DNA of 64,000 bases from contig WBMW01005496.1 in NCBI GenBank assembly GCA_013396635.1, forward strand, positions 188,212 through 252,211, read 5' to 3'. The notes below the pieces were generated by a model. The model searched no databases. It was not told the origin of the DNA and saw only the letters and a program-made list of their open reading frames with translations. Numbering within the stretch: position 1 is the first letter of the stretch; every line of letters begins with the position of its first letter. Position numbers and translations under genes: made by a program. Of this stretch, positions 50,801-61,654 are shown piece after piece. The DNA is from Penelope pileata. Taxonomy: Eukaryota > Chordata > Aves > Galliformes > Cracidae.

Positions 50801-53800
50801 ACTTCAGCTGTAGAAATGATAAATGAACACTTGGAGAGGCCGCAGTGATACGGGGATGCTGACCCGGCACCCCTGGCACAGACCGTGCCACCCTGGCAGC
50901 AGAGCTCCCTGCGCCTGGCCCACAGCACCAGCCAGCACGGCCCCATCCCAAACCCCATCAGCGCACACCCATACGCAAATCAAAGCCATACGGATTCACT
51001 GCAGGCTTCTGCAAGCAGTACAGCTGAGCATTGGGGTGGAGGGGAGTCATAGAGAATCAAAGCAGAAAGGATCCCCTGCCCCCAAGGCAGGAGCAGGACG
51101 CGAAGCACCACCGAATGTCAGAGGGGGGGGACACCGCTGCGGGGCCGGGGGCTGCGGGGGGCCGGAGCTGCCCTGCAGTGCTCAGGCTCCATGGCCCACC
51201 CGCAGCCCTGCCCCATCGCGGGGTGGCTGTGCCCCCACAGCCCCGGGTGGGGCTTCGCCTGGCGTCCCATCACGCGCTTTGGGTGTCCTGTTTCGGATAT
51301 GGCCTACTTCAGGCCAGGTTAGGCTTTGGATACCGAAGGTGAGTGCTCCAGCCTCTGGTATCTAATGCAAAACAGCTTTACCATTTATGTGCTTGTTCCC
51401 AGAGAAATCAGTTTTAAAAACAACTTGCCCCGCTTTGTCTTTTATAATACACACTTAGAAGAAAAGTTCACAGAAAACCCCTTAGTACCCCACAGCACTG
51501 GACGGCCTCCTCTGACGGGGAGCGCTGGGGCACGGCCAGCGCCGCTCGGAACTGCTCTGCGACAAGCAGCCATGAACGGGGAACGGCGACCACCCGGAGA
51601 GCCAGCAGCAGAAAGCTGCCTCAGGCAGAGCACAGCCAGCACCAGGCTGCCTCCATCCCTGCAGGCGCCTGCTCGGCCCCCGCCGCCTCCCGCTGCCAGG
51701 GGAGCTGCAGCCCAGGGGGGGCTGCCTCAGGACCGTGGCCGGGCCAGCAGGACGTCAAAGCATGGCTCCACTGGCAGCCAGGAGGCCACAAGGACCGTCT
51801 GTCCCCCAGGGAGCAGCAGCAAACCCCGTCAGAAGACCAGTGCAGGGGCAACTCAACCAAGCTGGCACACCAGGTCCCCTGCACGCTGCCCACCGGAGCC
51901 AAGCGAGCGGACGGGCGAAGCCTCTGAGGATTTGGGATGAGGTTCTGACCAAAGACGAGCCCTAGGAACACGGCTGCTGCCAGGCTCTGTCCCTCGCTAG
52001 GCCCCAGCACAGCATCTCACCGGGCCCAGCGGGGCACAGCCTCAGCCCCCGCTACTCCTGGTGCCACCGGCCTGCGGGGCCCTGCTCGGTGCTATGGCAG
52101 AAAAAAGCTGAAATTTCAAAGTGGGATGATTAAAAACGCTCGCGTCTGGTCAGCAGAAGGCTTGGGGAACTCAGGAGCTCACCCCACAAAACAGTTGGTG
52201 TGGGTTCTTCCTGCAGTCCTGGCACCAGGCCCCCCAGAGTGGGACTGGAGGGGGAGGGGGGTGAGGCTGGGCCTGGCCTCCGCCCTGGGAGCAGCCCCTG
52301 CCCCAGGGAGCACGCAGCCCCCAGGCGGGCTGCGGCCAGTGCTCCCGTGCTGGGTACTCACCCAAGGCGCAGGCACAAGGCCTGTGATGGGCAGAGCACG
52401 GCGGTGGGGAGACCCCCGCTCCGCTCCCAGCTCGGCACCCGGCCCTCGCCCGCAGCTCTTGGCCGTCCCACACCTCACCGAGCAGCCGCGGCTGAGCCGG
52501 GCCACCTGCGTGTTGGTGAGAACAGCTGCACGAGTCAGAAAAGATGGGATAAAAAAATCTGGTAAGAAACCGTATTTTTGAACAGAAATAACCCAATGCA
52601 CTCTCCGGTTCTACGAAATACCCCCCTTCCCCTCCAGAGGGAGCAGATCCCGCCGGGCTGAGCACGGCAGCGGGGGCTTCTCACAGCGGGGGCTTACAGA
52701 GGCTCTCGAGAGCTGAGAACCTGCTCGAGGCACGAGGCTGAGGAGGAGGAACGTGCACTGTGTGCATACAGCTGCCATCTGCAGATTCAGAGCATTAGCA
52801 AAATGCCTTATTCCAACAAAATACCAACAGGTTTAGTGTTTAAGTCAGAATAAAATACTGAAAAAACCCCACCCAAAACTCGCTGAAGAACAAGCTCTGA
52901 TTCTGCAGGCCCTGCACTTCGGCCATCAGCGGTTGGAGCTGACACAGCCGGAGCCTTCAGGAGGAAACCTCCAAAACCACAGTGCAGAGCAGAGGAGGCT
53001 ATGATAAGCCCTCCTGTGACAAGAACTGCAATGGACTGAAGAAGCCCCTACCATTTCCTGAAGCCACGTGCAAGTTTTAAATTCATATGAAGGGAAACCT
53101 TAAAAACTGAGCAAAAAGTACAATGTCACGGGACATAGGAAGCGGTTACTGGTGTTCAGTGGGTTGCACAAAACCACTTTGCAGAGAATACTGAAGATTA
53201 CTATTCCTGAAGAATTTGCTCTTAGTCTTCAGCCGAATGGAGCTTTGACTTCGGCAGAGTCAGGCTAAAGTAAGCTATTCAAAGCTTCACATTGTTGAAA
53301 ATGACAGCAACTTCTACAGTAACTTCTTAAAATCAGATAAGAAATGAAACACCAGTGTGCTCTTGGCTTATCTTCTGCATTTGCTGAGAAATTCTTATCA
53401 TTTATCTGCATAATGGCCAAGGCAAAAAAGGCAATTTGCTGCTAGAGTTTTGCTTCAAGCCTTGCCAAAACCGAAGAACAATCTGTTCAGTGCAGCAAAG
53501 CGAGCCAGCTTCAGTTCCCATCTGCAGACTGAGAGCCGTGCTGCTGGCTGGGACACTGCTCCGGGCCGGAGTGCAAACCCTGTGCGGAGCTGGGGCTGAC
53601 GGGCAGGGCACGCAGGCCAGGCGCTCACACAGCCCTGAGCACTGCTTTCTGTCTTGACTGAAACTGCAGCAGCTCTTAGCAAGGAGGCATCAATGCGGTG
53701 ACTCACCTGCAGGGCTCTGGGTTCGCTCATCCGCTCCATCCCTTAAGCTGGCATTAAAAGACACGTGCATCAGCTCCTGGCATCACAAGGGCAAAAGGAG

Positions 53801-54850
53801 AAAATGGCACCAGACGCAGCCCCCCCTCTCCTGGATGAGGGCCCTGTCCCCCCCACCCCTCGCAGGGCAGCGAGCCAGTCCTGGCCCTGTGGCTGTGCAG
53901 TATCAGGGGGCAGAAGGCGCTGCCTGCTTTGTGCAGGCCCTGCAGCTCCAGCAATGTCCCATGTGGGTGCAGGGACACAGCCCCTCCCCAGGTGCGAGAG
54001 GTGCCCGGAGCGAGCAGCAGGACCCAGGCAGGAGCTGTGGCTGTGACTGCAGGCACTGCTCAGCACAGAGTGGGCACAGCCCACGCCCCTGCCAGCACCT
54101 GCCCGGGCTGCAGCAGCAGCAGCCGGTTTCCCCTGCACAAACCACGGGTCTCAGCGCAGGACCAAGCTATCACAGGAACAACAACCCTACCTGGGACTGC
54201 AGCCAGCACCAGGCAAAGGACACTGGGCTCGCTCTTACCCCCTAGGCTGTCCCGCGTTGCTTGCAGCACTGACACAAGGCGAGAGAAAAACTGTGGCACA
54301 GAGCACAGGGCCCCACAACCCAGACCCAGCAGGGACCAAGCCCCTGGCCAGCTGCGGGTTGGGGCAGCCCAGGGCTGCAAACAGGCAGGTGCTTTTCCTG
54401 GGCCTGCAGGACTGGGGCTTTGCTAATTTCATTTTGCCTTTTTTTTTTTTAAAAATGAACAGCACACTGCTCGTAACTCCCTTCAGCCAACTGCTGTAAC
54501 ACTGCAGCCAAAAAGCTTTGTGACACATTTTGGCAGGGATCTTGTACAGTGAAGGACTGTGTGAGAAGAAAACACAGAAACTACTTCACATAGCCACCAG
54601 GTAACCCTAAGCCTAGCACTAGAGGATGCTAGGGAAAAAAAGAAAAAAGGAAAAACCAGAAATTGCTGACGACAGGCAGACAAGGGCTGATAAAGGACAC
54701 AGTGTTTTCTCTGTGAACGGGAGCGCTCCCAGTGCAGGAGCGTCGCTGCCCGCCAGGCAGCCTGCGCTGGGGACGGGCACAGCAGATGCCCAGGTAAACA
54801 ATGCTGCTTAAAGGCCCTACACACGGCGCAGGAACACGTTCCTTCTCCAT
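47840..54850. other. No gene assembled; scattered good splice sites
   Basis: GC-rich sequence with AT-richer parts at 48500-48600, 49550-49660, 50630-50730 and 52760-53440. Isolated strong plus donors occur at 50309 (CCAG|GTGAGTG) and about 51340 (GAAG|GTGAGTG). A perfect minus donor (CTGCAG|GTGAGTC, about 53705) follows an ATG in good context with the peptide MERMSEPRALQ. None could be chained into a gene. 51040-51060 faintly recalls CR1. A 26-bp duplication (CTCGCTGGCACCGRGGCAC) is at about 49013-49060, and a T12 tract at 54439-54450. Confidence 0.4.
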
Positions 54851-54870
54851 ACACTGCTGTCCTTTCTACA

Positions 54871-54902
54871 TTTATTTCTGGAAAACAGGAAAATTATTTA
54901 TT
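54871..54902 (-). terminator. Tandem poly(A) signals of the minus-strand gene
   Basis: On the minus strand two canonical AATAAA hexamers lie at 54897-54902 and 54871-54876, about 50 and 75 bases past the TAA stop. The first overlaps an AAATAAATAA stretch that could also act as an AU-rich element. This implies a very short 3'UTR ending near 54850. The placement directly behind the stop of the best-supported exon is independent support for the gene model. Confidence 0.6.
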
Positions 54903-54950
54903 TGTTTGCAGAGGTAGCCAAAATTGGTCCTGGGAGACAGCTGTCCTATT

Positions 54951-55231
54951 TTAGCAGTGCATTTCAGTTTGCACGCTGACCACAGCCGACCAGCAGTTTT
55001 CAGGGAACATCTCCGACCGACTGTGTGCACACATTGACACTGGCCAGAAGGGGTTTGGTGCTGAACTTTTCTTACTAAACTTTGTTGTTGTTAAGCAGAA
55101 AAGGGAAGTTCTGACCTCTCTTGCTGACGTTCGAAAGACCATATTATAACCAGCATGAATCAGGAAAACACGAGCTTCTGTGTTTTCCAACCACTCGTTC
55201 TTTGAACCTGCCAACAGTTCATCAGTGTTTG
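54951..55231 (-). CDS. Last coding exon of the minus-strand gene
   Basis: The acceptor after TTCTTAATCTGTTGCAG is strong. The exon begins with two bases completing a codon begun in the exon at 55325-55418, then reads 92 residues to a TAA at 54951-54953. This frame is open in moderate-GC sequence (about 45-50%), so its openness is more telling than in GC-rich parts. Visible elements are ANTDELLAGSKNEW at the start, then ARVFLIHAGYNMVF, a SAR, a Ser/Thr/Lys segment, and a C-terminus ending in TEMHC. Alternating hydrophobic residues suggest beta strands, fitting an OB fold. No transmembrane segment is apparent. Confidence 0.75.
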
Positions 55232-58200
55232 CTGCAACAGATTAAGAACAAACAGGAAGCAGAACCTGTGCAATGACTTCTCAGCTTGAAGTCAACCTTC
55301 TAGCACATGCAGGTGACATATTACCTACCAGGGGTAACTCTGAACTCTTCTCCACAGCACCGGAAGCAACAGTATCACAAATCCCTAGACTGAGGGAATC
55401 CAGGGGAAAGCTAGACAACTGCAAACCCAAAGCAATTAGGTGATGCAGTTTCAGAAGCTTGGCCACAGGTCACTTTAGTTTGCAAACTGTTTCTACTGCG
55501 GGGTGGGTACAACAGCTACGGGCTGTTTGGTTTGTTTTTTTCCTTTCAGACTGGCGGTCATTTCCGTACGGACGAGGATGTCTTCCGTCCAGCAGCACGT
55601 GTCCGAGGGGCCTGGAGCTGCACCCGCTGACGGGAGGCGCGGACACACGCCAGCTGGCTCTCCAGCCAGTGCCACCCGGCCAGGCACCCACCTCCGTGCA
55701 GCCGGTGCAGGTGGAGCGAGGCCGCGCTGCCGCTGCTTCTGGCGAGGTCAGAGAGCTCCCGCGGGACACAGCGCCCACGGCACCCGCCGGCTGCTTGCTC
55801 GGGCACTTGAAAACGTCGGCTCTCCCAGATCTGCAGCAAATGACATTAGAAAGCTTTAAGGTATGCGACAGCCACATTGTTACGTGTTGCACATTTTCCA
55901 AGTTTTAATAGACACAAAAGTGAGTCCATTGTACTTAAGACACTACAATGATTTCGTTCTATTGCATGTCCTGCTCCAATTACATTTCTCAGAGTACAGT
56001 ATTGAGTAAAAGTTTGGTAGCTTTAAAATTAACAGGTGTGTGAAATCTGTAAGTAAAATAAGCAGCAGCAATACTTTTGGGATTTTATCAAGAATAGCTA
56101 ACTTTTTAGGTAATAAATACATTCCAAGTTGTGTTTTTTGCTGTTCTCCTGGTTCATTGCCGTATGACTTGTCAAATTCTCATCCTAGGTCAAGAAATCC
56201 TCAAGTCTTTCCTCCAGCCTCACACCAGAAGAGCCTCCTAGCTCCGCGTCCAGGTGCCTGTCACCTCCCACAGGTGGTAAGCAGAGCAAGCTGGCCAGGA
56301 AACCCGTCCTCCTGTCACGCGCGTGGCAACCTCCCGGTTCTCCTGGGGAGCACGTCAGGATGTGTACAGACTTCGTGACACTCTAGGAGAACAGCTGTGC
56401 TCTTATCTTCGGTTACCTTGAAGAAAGTGAAAGAGGGAGAGGTTACTGCAGGCGGCACAGGACCGCCCGAGGCCGGCGGCGAGGCACACGCTGCGGGCTG
56501 GGGCTACACGCAGCCCGGTGCCCTGCCCTGCCCGCCTGCCCAGCAGGCAGGAACAGCAGCAGCTACAGCGCTGGAGAAACTTGTCAACTTAACAGATCTG
56601 AAGTAAGCGCGGGAATTGTCTCCAAGACAGACACGATCTGAGTTTCAGCAGTAACAAAACCCTCCAGTGTCAGCCTCACAGACCGGTAAGCCCCTGCTCA
56701 GGGCGGGGGCTCGCAGGTTAATCTGCTCCACGTCCCTGCAGGGAGCACCACGTGAAGAACATCTGCGGGGCCCTTCGCAAAGACAATCCGTAACACAGGA
56801 TTGGTTCCCTCTTGACAGCGAGCCTTACGGAAGCTTTTCCAAGTACCTGCAGCTGCTCAAGAAACAGACTGTGGGCACAGTCCCCACGCTGTGCTCTAGG
56901 AGAAGAGGTGCAGCAGCCAAACCTCCAGGGCGACAGCCACCCCTGCCTCCCCTCGCACATCTCTCACCAGAGGATCCCCTTTCCATGCCAGACGTTTGTT
57001 CCAGGCTCCATGAGAGCACACGTGCCACAGCAGCGCTGCAGATCCCTTGGGACACCCGGTGTCTCCCTCAGAAGGGCAATGCCACCGCTCCCCTGCAGCC
57101 ACCTCTGGATGGCAGCAAGCACACCGGGCCGTATCTGAAGAGCATTTAGGCAACAAGAGCATGCGAGCTGCTCTTTTTTAATTTCAGAATGCAAACAACA
57201 CATTAAGATAAAGCTACCAGAAGGCAGTTTAGTTTGCTTCACACTTGACATGTGCTCCTCCGGTGATCTGGCACTCACCAGTTACCAGCCACTAGGATGA
57301 CAGGCTGCCATGGAAACAGCCACTGCGGAGGGATGGGCCTGTCACAGGACACATTTACTGAAGAGAGAAGTCCTCTGCACCTTTCTGCACCGTGTCTGCA
57401 GCCCCACATGCAAGGTGCACTTGCCCTGGTGCTGTGAGTCAGGCCAAGGAGTGGAAGCTGAAAGGAACATCCATTCGTCTCCATGTGAGGAAGCCAGGAG
57501 ACGCACGGAACAGCTTAGTGATAGTTAGGACAACTTACAAGTGAACAAAAAAATGGCACAGGGGTCTACACCTGCACTTCTCAATTGCAAAAGCATCTCT
57601 GCACCACACTTCAAACACAATTCAGTTTGACACAGTTCAAACATCTGATCAGTGTCTGTGCCAAATCAACTGCAGCAGCTGAGTCAAACCCACAGGGCGC
57701 ACGGGCTCAGATCTGTGTTCCTGCAAACAGGATTAATGCTAGGAAGCAAAAGATCAAAGGCCCTTAAAAACCCCTCCTAGCTGAGGTTTGTGCCTTACAA
57801 GTACAGAACACAATTAAACCAAGAATGTCAACACCAAACACAGAAAGATGATCACGTTTCCACCACAGCTGAAAATGCACCCGCACCTCCCCTGCGGGCA
57901 CGGAACCAAGGCGGCAGCGGTCTGCACAGCCTCAGCACCCCGCCTGATTTTCAGCACTGCACACTCAGTTAAGACTTCAAAGATATGATTTAACACACCG
58001 TGAACACCTGCCCTAAAAGCTGTATTTCAGAGAAGGACTGCAATCAGATTCCATACACTCTTTCAGCATTCAGCAGAATTACCCTGCTCCCGACAAACCG
58101 GGATGTGTCATAACGAGGCCCTGTTACCTATAGCCAACAGAACATAAATGCGTGCCTAGCCTTGCAAGACAATCTGTTACTGGCCTTCTGAGATTTTCAA

Positions 58201-61200
58201 GAGCTCACAACTAACTCACGTGCACTCTTACTAACTTTCAAAGGCCAGGGAGGGCTACAGCTTGCTAGAATGTCCCTGCAATGGTTTTTGCAAAAAGCTG
58301 ACCCTTTAGAGACAGAGTACAGATGGAGAGCATTTTGTCTGAACAGAAAACCTGCATTCCAATGCTGTGGAGGCAGCAGCAAGCCCTCAGGCCAGGCTTA
58401 CTCCCCGTGGTCTCACGCCGCAGCACCCGGAGGACAGAAGTGTCACGGCAGAAGCACGATGCCAAGGAGGGACGCGGAGCTCCGGGCCCCAGCCCAGCTC
58501 AGGTGCCCGCCCCAGCACCGCGCTGCAGAGCCAGCACGCGTTCTGCAGCAGCAGCACAGCGACCGTCACAGCCTCACTGCCCCGGAAAGCTTCAGAGGTT
58601 GCTGTTCAAAAAAAGCTTCACGATGGAGCAGTACCTCGCCGGCTGCGTTCTGGCCACGGCTGCAGCCTGACACACGTACAAGGAGCAGACTGACGGACTC
58701 AGGACGGCGGCGTGACCTGGCAGCCCTTGTGCTAAGCTGCATGACAAAGGGAAAGCCAAGAAAGCTCTCCTGAAACCAAGAGCTTATTCATCATCAAAAA
58801 AATGCAGTTTGAGATCAAATAAAGCCATTCAGAAGCACAGGTTTATCAGCTGCAGCAGAGTGCAAAAAGATGATTCATCATTTTGATTTGAACTGATTTT
58901 ATTCAAAATTGAGCTGAGATTAACACATCCTGACTGTGTTTCCGTGGGGAGCACGCCGGGACGCTCAGTGTTTCCCCCCAGCCAAGCGCGGGGCAGCCCC
59001 AGTGCTGGCCCTGCCGCCCGGGAGGGCCCCAGCCGCAGCCACCTGCGTCCCTGGAAGCACGGGGGGCAGGCACCGCCCCGGAGGAGCCCCTTGCTCCATG
59101 GGAAGCAGCAGCAAAGCTCCCTGGCCCAGTCCTGCAGGAGGGAGCAGAGGCCCCGGCAGCAGCAGGGCCAGGCCCCCCTGCACAGCCTCGCGCCTCATGG
59201 CAGGACCAGGCCGCCCCGGGCACCCCCCACGGCAGTGGCACACGGAGCCATGCTGGCCAGGGGCTGCCATGGCCCAGCTGCAGGCGGGCACCCCACTGCC
59301 TTCAGTGGCTCCTCTGGGGGAGCCCGGGGCAGGGCGGCACGAAGCCTCCCAACCACGGCCCTCCAGGCAGCACGGGCTGCCATGGGGCAGGCCGGGAGGA
59401 GAAGGGCCTGCTCGCCTCCTCCTTGCACACAGCTCATGTTGGAGGCAGTTAGCTGCCGGCCCTGAGTTAGCACTGCCAGATCAGTGCCCCAGACAGCTGC
59501 CCTTCAGGGAGGGGCAGCCCTGGGGGCAAGCTGAGGAGAATCAGGTGCTGAGTCTGCAGCAGCCCAGCCAGGGCCGGAGAGCCCAGGGGGCGTCGGGCAG
59601 GCCCCAGCAGTCTGTATTTCCGCCCACAGCACCTGACAGCAGGAAGCTGAGAGGACAGGCAGCAAGGCCCAGTGCCTGCCGTGAGCCAGGAAAGCCCCTC
59701 CAGGAGCTGAGGCACTAAGCACTGTCTGCCAGCACTGGCGGACACGAGAAGCCTGCGTGTACGCAACCTCAGGCTGTGCAAGACCTTTAAACTCACCAGT
59801 GCAAAGCCCGGGTATTCAGTAAGCGTACACGCAGAGTGCAGAACAGGCGCAGCAAGCAGGCTGCAACAACTAAGCCGGGCACCGACTCACCTCCATCTAG
59901 TTGGTGGGACACAGCCATTCTGAGGCAGAACTCAGAGCATCTGTTACTCAGCCCACACACCTGCTCCCATTCATGCTGTGTCAGCAATGGTACTTCCAGG
60001 GAAACAAAATAAATGCACCGATGTATCAAAGCTGAAAACCAACAGTCTGCACGTTTTTTGATATAGAAGAGTTTTCACTTCAATTTTTGGGTTCAAAGTC
60101 TAAGGCTTTACTTTGGGAAACTTCTTACCTTTCTTGCCTGAGCACTGACATGGGAAGTACGCCTGCCACCCCATCGTGTCACCCAGCTCCACGGGCTGAG
60201 CACCTTCACCTGGCATTAACAACACACTGCTACTGCACAGACCTTGGTCTCCCCTCCTTCAGAGGAACAAGCACCTTTCTCTACAGAGTACTCCCAAGTC
60301 TGCAAAAATCCCCAATTCCTTCATGGCACAAAGTAGCCTTTCTCTAGGTGCGACATGAGGGTGCTCAGTGCTGTGCAGACATCTGCCTAACTGCAGCAGA
60401 GAGGGGAGGAACTGCCGGGCCGTGCACAGCGAGGCAGGGCTGCCTCCACAAGGGCTTTGCCCCCGCTGCTGCCCAGCGCTGCTCACCCTGAGCCCTGAGA
60501 CCGGGATCCCATCGCCCACCTCGCTGTGAAAAAGGGAAGCCCAACTGCAGGATGAGTTTAACAAACCAAACGAGTAGATAAGTGCAGCTCAGGAAAGGCT
60601 ACAGAAATTCTAGCTCTTAAAGCAGAAGAGGAGGGCAAGGCTGCAGGCAGCCCCCGGCCCTCGGCAGGGCTCCCCGCTGCGTGCTCACAGCTTCAGCTGC
60701 GCTCCAAGGTGCCTGCTGCAGGGGAGAGCAGCTTGCTGTCCTCCCAAGGAGAGCTGTAAAGCCCTTCGGTTTATACAAATCTCCTTTGGCAGCTGAAGTT
60801 ACAGCTCACGTAAGCAGATCACATTCTTGGGCATCTGTGCAGCTCGTGTGCGGTTAGAAATAGCACAATGCAGGGCCTACTGGCATTGCCAAACCACAGC
60901 CCGGGGCAGAGGAGGGGAAGGGGGCGAGAGGTGGCACTAGGGCAGACCCAGATGTCTGCAAGTGCAGCAGTCACAAGTGCACAAGTGCTCTGAGAAGCAA
61001 ACCGAGCAGGCTGCCCCGAGGCGCGGCTGCAGCCCCCGGCCGGGGCACAGAGGCACAGCACAGGCTGCTTCGGACTCGTTCTCCCGCTTGGCATTAGTGT
61101 GCACGGATGCTGACTCCAAGCTGCTTGAAGGAAGACATTGAGAAACAGTAATTAAGTCGGATGCTTGGTTTTAGTTGACTGAACCATCTAGAAACCAGGC

Positions 61201-61444
61201 CAAGGAAAATCTGGAGCATCCACCTCCTGGGCTGAAACATTTCACATGGCCAGGTAGGTGCTTTAGAACTTCAGCTACCACAGCAACCACCACCACAACC
61301 TCACGTACACGGTTCTATAGCCTTTTTGTGCCACTGGCAGAGCAGAAGAGAAGGGGTAAAAGGAAAAAGAAGAGTGATTTATGCTGCTCCATAAACTGCT
61401 GGCAAGCAGCTCTGCTACACGCACATACAGAGCCCCGGACATCT
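54951..61444 (-). CDS. Multi-exon protein-coding gene, 3' part (tentatively CTC1-like)
   Basis: Minus-strand gene model. Transcription order of exons: 61305-61444, 60487-60544 (weak), 60129-60209, 59891-59992, 58417-58601, 58220-58364, 57286-57357, 56968-57134, 55325-55418, 54951-55231 (stop). Every junction from 60209 onward is phase-compatible and nearly all sites match the splice consensus. A short 3'UTR with two AATAAA signals follows. The predicted C-terminus has an E-W pair, an ARVFLIHAG strand and a final strand rich in F, W and V. An upstream exon has a Cys pair ladder (CACC, then HC and GC) like a zinc ribbon, and another has ELLASSLW. From memory these resemble, in the same order, the C-terminal OB folds and zinc ribbon of mammalian CTC1, which with STN1 and TEN1 forms CST for telomere C-strand fill-in. 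Identity per residue is low, so no symbol is given. The 5' end is probably beyond the window. Confidence 0.65.
55325..55418 (-). CDS. Penultimate coding exon
   Basis: The acceptor has the polypyrimidine context TTGCTTTGGGTTTGCAG and the donor is GGTAG|GTAATA. The exon is 94 bases: phase 0 in and phase 1 out. Only one frame is open (31 codons, start LSSFPLDSLSLG, end SSELPLV); the other two stop at TAG codons. That frame joins the last exon exactly, giving V-A across the junction. The intron to the last exon is only 93 bases. If the gene is CTC1 this exon would be an insertion relative to mammals, a point against a simple match. Confidence 0.65.
56968..57134 (-). CDS. Coding exon with zinc-ribbon-like Cys/His pattern
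   Basis: Acceptor AAATGCTCTTCAG and donor CTCTG|GTGAGA are both strong. The exon is 167 bases, two bases then 55 codons, ending in phase 0. The frame reads TARCACCHPE at the start, then RWHCPSEGDTGCP, giving C-x2-C, eleven residues, C-x7-C, a spacing that suits a zinc ribbon. A second frame (start IRPGVLAAIQ) is also open but would leave a phase that forces a stop in the next exon, so the Cys-rich frame is preferred. The plus strand here is also open in one frame, as is common at this GC content. Confidence 0.55.
57286..57357 (-). CDS. Coding exon, 72 bases
   Basis: The acceptor is excellent (GGACTTCTCTCTTCAG). Two donors are possible: GGCTG|GTAACT ending at 57286, or AACTG|GTGAGT ending at 57279. 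The GTGAGT site is the better consensus, but only the first keeps frame into the next exon, which is 151 bases away. The frame reads NVSCDRPIPPQW then LFPWQPVILVA; the other two frames stop early. Trp and Pro content is unusual for random sequence. If the second donor is real, the downstream frame would have to change. Confidence 0.5.
58220..58364 (-). CDS. Coding exon, 145 bases
   Basis: The acceptor GCTGCTGCCTCCACAG and the donor GTGCAC|GTGAGTTAG are both strong. It is phase 0 in, phase 1 out, 48 codons, opening with HWNAGFLFRQNALHLYSV and containing FCKNHC. A second frame opens with VFCSDKMLSICTLSL but reaches a TAG before the donor. An alternative acceptor inside the exon (TTTTCTGTTCAG, at about 58343) would shorten it. 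The distance to the exon upstream is only 52 bases, which is very short for a vertebrate intron, so the two exons may not be used together. Confidence 0.45.
58417..58601 (-). CDS. Coding exon with hydrophobic VTVAVLLLQ strand
   Basis: Acceptor AAGCTTTTTTTGAACAG is strong; the donor GCGGC|GTGAGA is good. It starts with two bases, reads 61 codons and ends in phase 0. The frame begins TSEAFRGSEAVTVAVLLLQ and then has NACWLC. The V-x-V-x2-L-Q...W-x-C order resembles, from memory, a conserved strand just before the zinc ribbon of mammalian CTC1. The second half is Pro/Trp-rich and less protein-like, so the true donor may be further upstream. The preceding exon ends in the matching phase. Confidence 0.45.
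59891..59992 (-). CDS. Coding exon, 102 bases
   Basis: The acceptor is pyrimidine-rich (ATTTTGTTTCCCTGGAAG) and the donor GATGGAG|GTGAGT is near perfect. It takes two bases from the previous codon, reads 33 codons and ends in phase 1. The frame gives VPLLTQHEWEQVC then RCSEFCLRMAVSHQLDG, amphipathic with paired Cys and Trp. The segment is only about 54% GC, so the open frame is meaningful. The intron before it is 136 bases. Confidence 0.65.
60129..60209 (-). CDS. Coding exon, 81 bases
   Basis: The acceptor is GTGTGTTGTTAATGCCAG and the donor AAGAAAG|GTAAGAA is very strong. It is two bases in, 26 codons, phase 1 out, joining the next exon as GKK-VPLL. The frame reads EGAQPVELGDTMGW then QAYFPCQCSGKK. 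A second frame (start VKVLSPWSW) is open but would not match the phase of the next exon. Confidence 0.55.
60487..60544 (-). CDS. Possible small coding exon
   Basis: Acceptor AAACTCATCCTGCAG and donor CTCAGG|GTGAGC bracket 58 bases. It is phase 0 in and phase 1 out, fitting both neighbours. A second acceptor (CCCTTTTTCACAG) inside it has the better pyrimidine tract and would leave a 37-base exon in another frame. The encoded LGFPFSQRGGRWDPG is not distinctive. Listed because it completes the phase chain, not because the peptide is convincing. Confidence 0.25.
61305..61444 (-). CDS. Probable coding exon containing ELLASSLW
   Basis: The acceptor TTATGACTTCACCTTCAG and donor GTGTAC|GTGAGG are both good. 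It is 140 bases, two bases plus 46 codons, phase 0 out. The frame reads MSGALYVRVAELLASSLW, then a Ser/Phe-rich part and KGYRTVY. ELLASSLW resembles, from memory, a stretch in mammalian CTC1 about 100 residues before its zinc ribbon. A competing reading of the same locus is a 138-codon frame (61315-61731) with its own acceptor at 61654 and donors at 61494 and 61428. That frame does not join the downstream exons through this exon. One of the two is wrong or they are alternative. Confidence 0.4.
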
Positions 61445-61654
61445 CTGAAGGTGAAGTCATAACCCAGTGTTCCAAATTTTACATTAGAGCTTACTATATA
61501 TAGCAAGCATGCAATAAGCTTTGGTTTCTGCTGCACATGGTAGCAGCGTGCTTTTGTTGATGAATGGCTGAGCAGACAGGTTCCGAGGGTCTGGTCAGCC
61601 AACAGCAGTGAAACCAACACCTTCAAAAAGTCCCTGTTACAAAACCTGACGGCA

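Noticed and set aside
51040..51130. GTCATAGAGAATCA recalling the CR1 terminal repeat
   Set aside because: Only the first few bases resemble CR1; the blocks that should follow are absent.
55503..57149. A plus-strand exon chain (55550-55860, about 56190-56268, 56430-56604, about 56638-56682, 56758-57149) with open frames and some matching phases
   Set aside because: The minus strand here has better splice sites, a full phase chain and a stop with poly(A) signals. The plus chain fails phase between its second and third pieces and has no poly(A) signal near its stop. Antiparallel open frames are common at this GC content.
59467..59796. 109-codon minus frame with an acceptor after TCTCGTGTCCGCCAG and a donor at 59798
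   Set aside because: Its phases do not fit between the neighbours, and the donor at 59798 is only about 90 bases from the previous exon's donor, leaving no room for an intron and exon.
59891..59992. HEWEQVC resembling the clathrin light chain motif DWERVARLC
   Set aside because: Only the W-E-x-V pattern is shared; the following residues and the neighbouring exons do not match clathrin light chain.
60819..60890. Segment with a good minus acceptor and donor (TTAC|GTGAGC) between 60792 and 60880
   Set aside because: All three frames contain a stop, so it cannot be a coding exon of the minus-strand gene.
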